A stretch of 64,000 bases of DNA from Halichoerus grypus. Its lineage: Eukaryota; Chordata; Mammalia; Carnivora; Phocidae. Shown in pieces: positions 1 to 11,200 of this stretch. Location: positions 60,351,850 through 60,415,849 of the forward strand of contig NC_135714.1 in assembly GCF_964656455.1 (NCBI RefSeq). Reading direction: 5' to 3'. Numbering within the stretch: the first letter of the stretch is position 1; each line of letters starts with the position of its first letter. Below the pieces are notes generated by a model, which saw nothing but the letters and a program-made list of their open reading frames with translations, was not told the DNA's origin and did not search any database. The position numbers were made by a program, and so were the translations under genes.

Positions 1-218
1 AGGGCCTTAACTAATGTCATCCGGGCCTCTTCTCTCTCCCTTTCAGCTCTGCAGGCCTTTCTTTGTTGGCTTTATTTACAGTCAGGATTCTCCATGGAAC
101 TAAAAGGATAAGCACTGGCTGCACCAAGCTAATATGACGCGTGGAGCTTATGGTTGTAGACGGAAAAAGCTTTTTTTCTACCCCCTAGGAGCACTCTGGT
201 TTTTAAACCTGCATCACT
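1..218. other. ART3 intronic sequence, no recognised element
   Basis: Unique-looking sequence upstream of the first SINE. No exon, RNA gene or repeat was recognised. Confidence 0.5.
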
Positions 219-1009
219 GGGGCACCTGGGTGGCTCAGTCAGTTAAGCATCTGATTCTTTTTTATTATTATTAATATATAATACATTATTTGTTTCAGGG
301 GTACAGGTCTGTGATTCATCAGTCTTACACAATACACAGTGCTCCCCACAACACATACCCTCCCCAGTGTCCATCGCCCAGCCACCCCATCCTTCCAATC
401 CCCTTCCCTCTAGCAACCCTCAGTTTGTTTCCTGAGATGATGAGTCTCTTATGGTTTATCTCCCTCTCTGGTTTTGTCTTGTTTCATTTTTTTTCCTATC
501 TTCCCCTATGATCCTCTGCCTTGTTTCTCAAATTCCACATATCAGTGAGATCATATGATAATTGTCTTTCTCTGATTGACTTACTTCGCTTAACATAATA
601 CCCTCTAGTTCCATCCACGGCATTGCAAATGGCAAGGTTTCATTTTTTGATGGCTGCATAATATTCCATTGTATATATATACCATATCTTTACCATTCAT
701 CTGTTGATGGACATCTGGGCTCTTTCCATAGTTTGGACATTGCTGCTATAAATTTTGGGGTACAGGTGCCCCTTTAGATTACTACATTTGTATCTTTGGG
801 GTAAATACCCAGTAGTAAGCATCTGATTCTTGATTTCGGCTCAGGTCATGGTGTCAGGGTTGTGAGATTGAGCCCCACATGGGGCTCTGCACTGCTGAGT
901 GTGGAGCCTGCTTAAGATTCTCTCTCTCCCTCTGCCTGTGCCCCTCCCCACCCCACCTGCTCACATGCTCTTTCTCATGCGCGCACACTCTTTCTCTCAA
1001 AAAAAAAAG
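219..1009 (+). repeat. CanSINE split by an L1 insertion
   Basis: The SINE head (ggggcacctgggtggctcag) runs to about 259 and its body resumes at 817 (gatttcggctcaggtcatgg), ending in an A tail at 999-1009. Outer target duplications resemble cctgcatca on both sides. Confidence 0.9.
260..816 (-). mobile_element. 5'-truncated LINE-1 inserted inside the SINE
   Basis: Antisense L1 covering the end of ORF2 and the 3' UTR. It starts at a T run and ends at gggtaaatacccagtagt. The SINE bases aagcatctgattctt occur at 245-259 and again at 817-831, a perfect 15 bp target duplication. Confidence 0.9.
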
Positions 1010-1543
1010 AAAACACCCCTGCATCATTACTTATCATTGGAGAGAAGGTGCAGAATCAGTTCTACCCAAACCACGTGTGCAAGAGAGGGGGAATCCTCAA
1101 AGGAAAATGAATAATATTTATCATTATGTATCATGTACCGTATTTCACACATGATATTTCAGAGTCATTCAGCAGTCTTAAGGGGTTGAAAAAATCTAGC
1201 TAAGAATATTGTTTAAAGCCAAGACTGCTACCCATTCCTTTAATTTCACACTTACTCTTTCTTCTGCACCATAAGGTTCAGATGAGTGAATTACAGGCAT
1301 AATCATTCCCATACTTCTCATTGCTAACCTTTACTGTTTCATACAAAGAAATCACAGCTGAGAAAAGTTATCAGTAACAGTGGAATATACTTCCTACATA
1401 AAAATCATGTCCAAAGTTGGGTCTAAGCAAGGGAGAGATTCTAGGCAGGGCATGAGAGGGTGGGGACAGTAAGGGAGAGAAAATGATATACACCAAATAT
1501 CTCATTTCAAGAGTATTAATTTCCTTTTCCTTTTCTTTTGAAG
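1010..1543. other. ART3 intron just before the large exon
   Basis: AT-rich; a weak MIR-like segment may lie around 1100-1300. The end carries the pyrimidine tract and acceptor of the large exon. Nothing else was recognised. Confidence 0.4.
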
Positions 1544-2255
1544 GTGAAGGCTGAAATGTTAGACATGGCAGATAATGCATTTGATGATGAATACCTAAAA
1601 TGCACTGACAAAATGGAAGTCAAATATGTTCCCCAATTGCTCAAGGAGGAAAAAGCAAGCCATCAGCTCTTGAAGGATGTGTGGGAAAATGCAAAAGCCA
1701 GATGGGAAGCCCGGAAGACTCGCATCTTTCTCCCTATGAGTTTTAAAGATAACCATGGAATAGCACTGATGGCATATGTTTCTGAAGCTCAAGAGCAGAG
1801 TCCCTTTTACCATATGTTCAATGAAGCTGTGAAGACGGCCGGCCTATCTCGAAAAGATTATATCTATGACTTCCAGTTCAAAGCTTTTCATTTTTATCTG
1901 ACAAAAGCCCTGCAGTTGCTGAGAAGACCTTGTGAGGACAGTTACAAAACTGTGGTGTATAGTATAAGCCAGGATGTCTCATTTACATTTGGAGGGCTAA
2001 ACCAAGCCAGATTTGGCCATTTCACCTTGGCGTATTCAGCCAAACCTCAAGCTGCTAATGACCAACACATTCTGTTAACCATCCACACATGCTTTGGAGT
2101 TGCTATAGAAAATTTTTTTGATAAAGAAAGTGAAAGAATTATTTTAATACCTCTGAATGAGATTTTTAATGTGTCACAGGATGGAGCCAGCAATAACCTT
2201 ATCCTTCAAAGCACAAACAAGACCTGCAGCCATTATGAGTGTGCATTTCTAGGTG
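1544..2255 (+). CDS. ART3: ART3 large exon: ADP-ribosyltransferase domain
   Basis: The acceptor is a pyrimidine tract ending ttttgaag, followed directly by GTG AAG GCT GAA (VKAE), the start of the mature protein. The donor is g|gtaagt after CTA GGT G, leaving phase 1. The exon encodes 237 full codons. Visible features: the ART-fold stretches FKDNHGIALMAYVSEAQ and FTFGGLNQARFGHFTLAYSA; cysteines in KCTDK, RPCEDS, HTCFGV and KTCSHYEC, consistent with the conserved disulfides; and N-glycosylation sequons NVS and NKT. The frame stays open about 95 bases past the donor, so an unspliced read-through would add an unrelated tail. The TTG and ATG codons at or near the 5' edge are not the true start, which lies in an upstream exon. 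Confidence 0.97.
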
Positions 2256-5200
2256 GTAAGTGTCTCTGTTCTGTCTGTGCTTGTCTGGGAAGAAAGGAGT
2301 TGGATCTTAGGCCCAGGGAAAGGTCAGGAAAGAAACGGACAGGTGTTTGAAAGGAGAAATGACATTGATGGTCTCTAGCTCCTTTCATATCATTAGTTTT
2401 TTTCCCCATAATTTAATTTTATCAAAATAATACATTTATAGCATTCTGGAAAGTTAAATAAAATACTATGAGGCAATGGTTCTCAGCTGGGGCAATTTTG
2501 CCCTGCAGGGTCATTTGGTAATAACTGGAATTTTTAACTCTCACAGTCATCCCTAGTTGCTACTAGTAGCATCTAATGGGTAGAGGCCAAGGACACTGCT
2601 AAACAAAATGCACAGAACAGCCCCCCACAACAAAGAAGTACCTGGCCCATAACCGTACTTGTAAGGCTTATTATGAAAAATAGCAACTCCCTGCCCCACT
2701 GTTCCCTATCCCCAATTTTCACTCCTCAGTGGCATTCATTTTTAATTTTTCAGCTAAAGCTTTTTTTTTAAGATTTTATTTATTTGAGAGTGAGAGCACA
2801 AGCAAGGTGAGAGGTAGAGGAGAGTGAGAAGCAGACTCCCCACCAAGCAGGGAGCCCAACGTGGGGCTCGATCCCGGTACCCTGGGATCATGACCTGAGC
2901 CGAAGGCAGACACCTAACCACCTGAGCCACCCAGTTGCCTCTCAGCTAAAGTTTTGTTTTGTTTTGTTTTTTAGATTTTATTTTTATTTGACAGAGAGAG
3001 AGACAGCGAGAGAGGGAACACAGGCAGGGGGAGCAGGAGAGGGAGAAACAGGCTTCCCGCAGAGCAGGGAGCATGATGTGGGGCTCGATCCCAGGACCCT
3101 GGGATCATGACCTGAGCCGAAGGCAGATGCTTAACGACTGAGCCTCCCAGGCACCCCTCAGCTAAAGTTTTTAATAATATGTTTCAGCATGTTTTTTCTT
3201 GATTTTTAAATTTTTAAACCTCATCAGTTACATCATCAGTAACTCAGTCTCAGCTTTTGTCTTTCTGTTCCACCAATCTTACCCTGTTGGGTTTATTGAT
3301 TCATGTTTGCAATGTGACTCTTGTAGCTGTAGGCATCAATCCATGTTCAAGACAAAAAGAAAGGGAAGTGGGATGGCAGCTAGATCTTCCTATTTAATCA
3401 GGAAAGTAAAAGCTTTCCCAGGAACTGCTAGTAGTTTTCTGATTACATATCATGGACCAGAACAGCTACTTGATAATCCATAACTTGAAGAAAAGCTTGG
3501 AAATGAGGTAATTAGCTTTTCCAGCCTCTCTAGCGCAGGGAGGCAAGGAGAAGGGAGTTAGAAATAGTTGTCATGTCAGTAAACCAAATATATCTCATAA
3601 CCACCACCCTACACTCCTCCTCAGTGTTTGTGCATTTCCCCCTTCCCAATCTCCCATTGTAATAAAGACTGGTACCTTTTTATTTATTTTTTTAAGATTT
3701 TATTTTTTTATTAGAGCACGAGCAGGGGGAAGAGGCAGAGGCAGAGGGAGAAGCAGACTCCCTACTGAGCAGGGAACCTGATGTGGGGCTCCATCCCAGG
3801 ACCCTGAGATCATGACCTGAGCCAAAGGCAGGCACTTAACCAACTGAGCCACCCAGGCACCCCAAGACTCATACCTCTTTAAATACCTTTTTTACCCCAG
3901 GGTTATTGGTTGTATGATTTTTTTTGTTTCCTTAGTTTTTTATATCCCATCAATAATTCACCTCCAAATCCTTAGAAATATAAATCTCCACTTAGTACAT
4001 TCAGACATATCAGATACTTTCTTTTTTTTTTTTTTTGGAATATACTCCTGGATTCCCCCCATCAAACTACTCTGTGATGTACTCTTTAGGCCTGCTGAAT
4101 ATCCTAAAATCTCTCCTCACAACTGTAGAGACTTCCTTTTGTTTCTCCCCTGTGAGGAATCCCCTATATCTTGGATTTTCTCCTCTTTCTTGAATTACTT
4201 CTTTGTTTGGCAAGGGTGTGTGTTCTCTAAAAGTTTTCTGAGAAAAGGGACATTGAGGGAAATTTTTAAGACTTTGCATGCCTGAAAAATCTACCTGTAA
4301 GCTTGAATAATAGTTTGCATAGATTCGTATTTCTGTTTTGGAAACCATTTTCCTTGGAATTTTGGAGATATTCCTCCATTGTCTTCTGGTTTCTGGTGCT
4401 GCTGTTGAAGAGCAGGAAGCCATTCTAATTACTAAAGCTTTGAATTAGACCTTGTTTTTATCTTTGGATGGTTTTAGAATTTTTCCTCATCCCCAGCATT
4501 CTGAAATTTTATGATGTTGTGGTTTGGTGTCTGAGTGAAAGATTAATAAAACCCTTTCTCCTTCCTCCTGTGAAAATGGCCTCCTGTTGATCTTCTAACA
4601 CGGTTTCTCTGTAATCTACTGAAGGTGAAATGACCACTGTGTAACCGTATAACGCTGCCTAATGGTAAACATAGCCCTTGATTGGTAAAATGCATCTGAG
4701 CTGGGAGGGTTGTGAATAAACTGTAAATATTTGGGGGAAGCCATAGCTTTGGGCATTCCCGAATGCGGTGTGACATATGCAGGTGTTTTTCTTGCTGAGT
4801 CCTGAAACTATACTCATGGACTGGCATAAGAGATACTGTCTTTATGTGGAATGAGGCTACTAAGCTAGGATGGTTCCTGCACCCGCCTGTGTAAACTTGT
4901 TTCCTTGTACCTGAGCCATCATTTTGGGAAAAAAAGAACAGGCCTGGATTGCTGTGAGGACTTGCGTTGAAGGGATGTATCTGATGCTGCCCTGCTGCTA
5001 AATAGTGTGTTATGTTTCTTGCCTTGCATTCTTCTGTAAAACTGAGTAAACTAGTGAGAGGAGAGCCTTTTTGGGTCTTATGAGTGTGCCTTTCTGGCTG
5101 AACCCAAAACCAGGGCTGCTGATCAAGCAGGGTGAGTATTGCAGTAGGGCCTCAGAAGTGGGATAGACTTTTAGACCTTGACTCATTGTGGCCAAGGCAC

Positions 5201-8200
5201 TATGAGATTAAAAAGTACAGGTAGGTAAGTAGGAAAGTGCTGATGAGACACCATGCCGGGGTGGGGGCTGATCCACTTATGATTTAATGACAGAAGTGTT
5301 GTGGCCATTGAGACGCCTGGGGCACAGAATTTAAGGAAGGTCCTTACTCTCAGGGTCATATACTTGTACCATCTGCAAACTTGCATGATTCTAAGAGTGA
5401 GTGCCTTTTTAAATTTTGCATTCATAGGCACCTCATTTGCCTCACCCCAGTCCCGGTCCTGAGTTGCAAGTGAATGAAACTATCTACCTTGAGAGGGAAG
5501 ATGAAGACTGAAGCGAGTAAATTTGTATTGAGAGGAAAAGTGCCCATTCCTCTCATCAACCATATAGTGGACCTGACCAAAAACCAAGCCATTTAGAGCT
5601 GGCTCATACCAGCTCACGGAAGCTGATTGTGAGCATACATCTCTTCCCAGTTCCTCATACATCACAGTAGCTTGAAATTGGCCATGGTTGAGAGCTTTAC
5701 CATGGAAATCAGTGAACAGTACAAATCAGGACCCCACCACCCACCCCAGAACCTATTCACCTAACCAATACATCACAGCCAGAAACCCAGTTGAAGCTGG
5801 GATGACAAAATGATTCCACTTTGGTGCTCCTGATGCATTTGGCCAAATGCCATTTGTGGAGGAAGAAACCCTGGCTGCAGTAGATAGAGGCCAAATCAGT
5901 CACTGGTTGATGGACAAAAGGTGGGCAGTGGAACCCACAGAGTTGTTTGTGAGTGGGATTATTATGAACAAAAGGGGTGGAGCCATTGGGTTGATTGAGA
6001 ATGAGCCAGGGCTCAGGTTTTCATGAGGAAGTGCAATATGAGCTCATGCGAGGAAGGGAGGAGAGGAATATGCACACCCCTTTGGGTATGCCCACAAGGT
6101 CAGGCAGAGGCTGTCACAGCAAGTTAATGTTCAAACCAGCCACAAGGAGAGGACTTTGTGGAGGCTCACATGCACTATTTGTTTGGGAGCTCTGACAAAG
6201 GCCACTGCAATTGATCCTGTTGATTTAATGCCAAACTGAATTCTAACCAATGTCCTCTGCTGCCATCTAGAGACAACCATTGGGATCTCAGGGACAAAAA
6301 CCCAAAAAAAAGTAAAGCTAGGCTGTTTTCAACACTATGAAGGAAAATAGCCGGGGCTTTTCAAAACTCAAGCTGGGAGGATATAATCAGAACCTTGTTC
6401 CATTGTGACTGAATAAAACTCTGGATGAAAAAAAAAAACAGTTGTTTCTAAATGGGATAAAAAATGATACCAAATTGGGACGCCTGGGTGGCTCAGTCAG
6501 TTAAGCGGCTGCCTTCAGCTCAGGTCATGATCCCAGTGCTCTGGGATCGAGTCCCGCATCGGGCTCCTTGCTCAGCAGGGAGCCTGCTTCTCCCTCTGCC
6601 TGCAGCTACCCCTGCTTGTACTCTCGCTCACTCTCTCTCGCCCACGCTCTCTCTCTCTAACAAATAAATAAAATCTTTAAAAAAAAAAAGATACCATGGA
6701 ACACTGTATCTAAAACTAATGATGTAATGTATGGGGATTAACATAACAATAAAAAAATTAAAAAAAAAAGATACCAAATTTAGTGCTAACACAGTCCTGT
6801 GTTGTTTTAAACTTGTTTATGATTTCCAAGATAACTAATTTTTATAAGACCCACAATAAGTTTTTATCTAAAAAAAAATAGGTCATTTGGTTAGGAATTG
6901 GAGAAAACACCAGTGTCCCATTAGGTAATACAATTTCCTGGTGGTCAAAAATACTAATCCAAGGATATGTGAGTGAACTATGAGTAAATGGCAACAAAAC
7001 CCTTTTTCCTTCCGCATTGGGGAAGTTACTGCAGGTTAACCTTCTGCTGTACTGCTTTCCTAGAAAACCTGATTAAAGGTGGAATGTCAGTGGTGTAATC
7101 AGGCTACATTCCTTACTTTTAAAAAAGACCCCATTTGGAAAACTGTACCTGGATTGGGAAGACTATAGATGAATTATAATACCTGGTAGAAAACCATAGC
7201 TTTGGGATTCCCTGTACCTTATAGTGCAGATACAAGGTTTTATTGGAAGAATACTTAAAGAAATAGTATAGTAAAGTATACATCATACTCTGAACTCTAG
7301 CCCTGGACTCCAGTGGCTGATATTAGTCTATTTTGTTAATCTTACCCAGACCTGTTGAGCCAGCTCTCTGCTAAGCCATCAAAAGGGGAAAAGAAGGTAA
7401 ACCTACAGAGCTATCGGAGACTTAGTTTGTATAAATCCATGCCTAGCCCTTGAGGGCTCATTAAATATAAGTATCTTCATTGGTTCTAATTGACACTCTT
7501 TTTTAGCCTTCCTGGGGAGGAGTGAAGTTTCAGTGCAGTTGTCTGAGATTGGCTGGGACTGGGACACCAATAAGATCTCATGTAGAGAGGACATGACATA
7601 TTCATCACCAGGAGAAATTCACAGTATGAGTCAACACCTAGAGCAATTTGGAAGGCTGTTCAGACAGTTTATCTGTATTTATAGCAAAAGAGAGAGCTCT
7701 TCACCACCAACTTCCTCCAGACTTTCATCCACCAAACTTGTTCATCCCAATAATCAGTCAGCGTTCAACCAGAGAATCAGAATCAGTAGAAAATATATAG
7801 GAAATATATATTAAGTCACTAACTGCAAGGATTTAATATATATTAAGTCATATATATTAAGTGGGGGCTAGCAAGGCAAGTCCAAATCTGTAGGTCAGGC
7901 TGTCAGGAAGGGCAGGCTGGAACTTTTGGGCATTAGCTGAAGCTGTGTCTACAGGCAGAATTTCTTCTTCTGGGAAGCCTCAGTCTCTTAAGGCCTTTCA
8001 GCTGATTGAATCAGGCCCACCTGATTATCTTGGCTATCTCCCTTACTTAAAGTTAACTGATTATAGACTCTAATCACATCTACAAAATACTTTCAAGGCA
8101 ACAACTAGATTAGTGTTTGGATAACAGAGGACTGTATCCTAGACATCTGACATAAATAAAACTGACCCTCACGCCTATATTAGTTATCCATCTCTGCATA

Positions 8201-11200
8201 ACAAATTAGTCCAGAATTTAGTGGCTTAAAACAACACTTATTATTTCAGTTACTTTGGGTCAGGAGTCTGGGTGTAATGTAGCTGGGTCTTTTTGGATCT
8301 TGCTGTCTCACGAGGCTACAGTCATCATAAGACTTGACTGGGAATTATTTGCTTCCCAGCTCACTCACAGGATTGTTGATAGGATTCGGTTCCTTGTAGG
8401 TCGTTGACTAAGACCTCAGTTCTTCATGAGCTGTTGACCAGAGGCCTCCCTTATTCCTAGCCACATAGGCCTCTCCATAGAGTATCTCACAACATGGCAG
8501 CTTGCTTCTTCAGAGTAAGCAAGAGAGAGAGCAAGAAAGAGTGCCAGTAAGTCATAGTCTTTTGAAACCTAATCACGGAAGTAACATCTCATCACGTGTG
8601 CTGTATTCTGTTTGCTAGAAGCAAGTCACTAGTTCAGTCCACACTCGAGAGGATTATATAAGGGTGTGACTACCAGGAGGCAGGGTTGTTGGGAACCGTA
8701 TCAGAAGCTGCCTACCATAATCCCAACCCATTACATGCTGTCACTTCCTCTTGGGGATGATCCAGATTGGCTGTCCTTTTTTCCATAATGATCAGTTCCA
8801 CAGTGACCTCTCTGGCAAAGGAGACTAGCTACAGAACCACTGGAAGCAGAGTCAGCCTACAGTCTCATATACTGGTGTTTTTGATCTAATCAATATGAAC
8901 TGTTTATTTGCTGAGGTCATATGAAATATAAATATATATTCATTTACTGAAGTAAAAGCAGGTTTTATATAAATGTCCATCCACTGAGGTCAGGACAAGC
9001 ACACCTACACAAAAAGGAGGAGAGTATACTATTCCTCCAATTCGCCTCATTCTTTAATACCTAATTCTTTGGAGCTTGGGAACTCAGCCAAGACAGGTTA
9101 GCATGGTTGTATGCAACTTATAAATAGCTGAAGACAGCCAGACCAGTTCACCCTGTAGAGATCTTTATTGGGGAGGCTGATAGAATTTTTTATTGAAAGC
9201 CCTAATCCTTTGCTTATAGAGTCAGAAGCTGTAGTAGGGACAATGGCCACACATGCTTGATTTGTTTTGCCAGTCTCCAGATGCCTTTCTTTAGATGCAT
9301 TCGCCACATAAACATGTATATGTATAGCATAAAGATTGACTTCATGAGTTGTGTTTGCTGTGTTTGTTTCCATAGAGAGGGACTGCATATGGTTTTATCT
9401 TTAGTAATCAGTTCTGAGTGTCTCAGTGGCCTGATCATACAGCTTTAGAGCATTAGCGTTGGCACTGGTAGATTGCAGTCAGTCCCAAGGTGGTGCCTGG
9501 GTCCCTGCCAGGATCACCATTTGAAGTTCTTCTCACAAGAACATCCAAGGCAATGAACAAATTATTATTAAAATGGATGAATACAGCATTCCATTGGATT
9601 TGTCCAACCTGGGGGCAGGCTGTTTTATTAGAGAACTGTACTGTCTTTTCAGGTGTGAATTCTTGTAGGTAAGGCCCCTATTGAGCCAGTAGTTTGGGTA
9701 AAGTAGTAAGTAAGCTTTTGTGGTGTCTAATGCAGAGGTTCTCAAATTTTCTTGGTTCATGGTGTCCCTAGTGTTGTCGTAATTGTTTTCACAGTGTCCA
9801 CAGGCTAAAAGAAATACCTAAAAGTTCCATTTATTAAGTGAAGTCAAACAACTCAATAAGTATTATGTTCATCTAAGAATTAGAAACATCTTAGTAATAA
9901 CTATTTTAAAAAATAATACACAAATTTTTAAAAAAATATTATTTCATTCTTAGCCACAATAACTTGCTAATGGGATGTATGTGCCTATTGGACACTGCAC
10001 AGCTTCTCAAAGCTTGGAATCAGATTGGATACCACCTTATTTGCTGATCCACATTGATTTTCACATGTATTTGCTTTTTTATCACAATTGCTGAGAACAC
10101 AGCCTTGTAAATATTTGATGTCATCAAACAGAATGTAACATGGCATACCTTTGAAACTGCATTCTACTTCAAGCTAGTAGTTCATGCTATATCTGACAGA
10201 TACCAAGTACATCTGTGTTTGTCCTAAAATTTTAAAATATCCCTTGGGAGCCCTGTGCATTTCTGCCACTGTTTGGAAACTGCAGTTCTGATAGATGGAC
10301 AGGCACCTGTTTGTGAAAGTGGTTAAGGCCTTAGCAGCTAGCCAGGTTTGGCTCTTAATTGGAAGTAAAATTTCCATGTGATGGAACTTTTGGGGTTTTA
10401 TCCTACCTATGGGACTTAAGTTCAGAGAGAATCCATTGCATGATAAGATAGGGGGTTGGAGAGTCATGACTTTTCTTTCAGTGAGACAGTCTGTCTTAGT
10501 CCCAGTGACAGGCTAGCTGTAGCAGCCCTGCAAAGGGCTTGTGTGCAGAAACCCAGTGATCAACAAATACCGCCTTAGTCTTATTGCTGGAAATTCCAAC
10601 CAGCTGTGAGTTTGGTCACAGATGTCTGTAATTTCTTAGGATCTGAAGGAGATTGGGAATTCCTGAGAGGCTTTATTTACTCTTGTCTGGACTGTTTCTA
10701 AGTCTTCTTACTGTAGAGTTCACTGCTAAAATGACAACTTACAAGGTTTTCCAGTGTGACTGGTGGGAATAGGCACTACTCTTGTTCCTGTGGGTTCTTT
10801 TCCTGGCCTCACGTAGTTTCCTCACATGTGTAAGTTGGACAGTATTTTGCTCAATACTTGAGGGAAACCCTTTGAAGATCTTTGGAGCTTTCTGTGCAGC
10901 TACCTTCTCTTTAGTACTCTGTAAAAACCAAATTATCTTGGTAATTTCTTTGTGGAAAAATTTAAGCTATTCAATGGTTGTAATGTCATTCAAGTTCTCT
11001 GTTTATTCTTTTTTTTTTTTAAGATTTTATTTATTTGACAGAGAGAGACAGCCAGAGAGGGAACACAAGGAGGGCAAGTGAGAGAGGGAGAAGCAGGCTT
11101 CCTGCGGAGCGGGGAGCCCGACGCGGGGCCCGATCCCAGGACCCTGGGATCATGACCTGAGCTGAAGGCAGATGCTTAACCGACTGAGCCACCCAGGTGC

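Noticed and set aside
2256..2350. Open frame continuing past the ART3 large exon
   Set aside because: A strong donor (ggtaagt) lies at 2256 and the next exon joins in phase. The added residues are intronic read-through.
3199..3483. 94-codon + strand frame in ART3 intron
   Set aside because: No similarity or coding texture; chance frame between SINEs.
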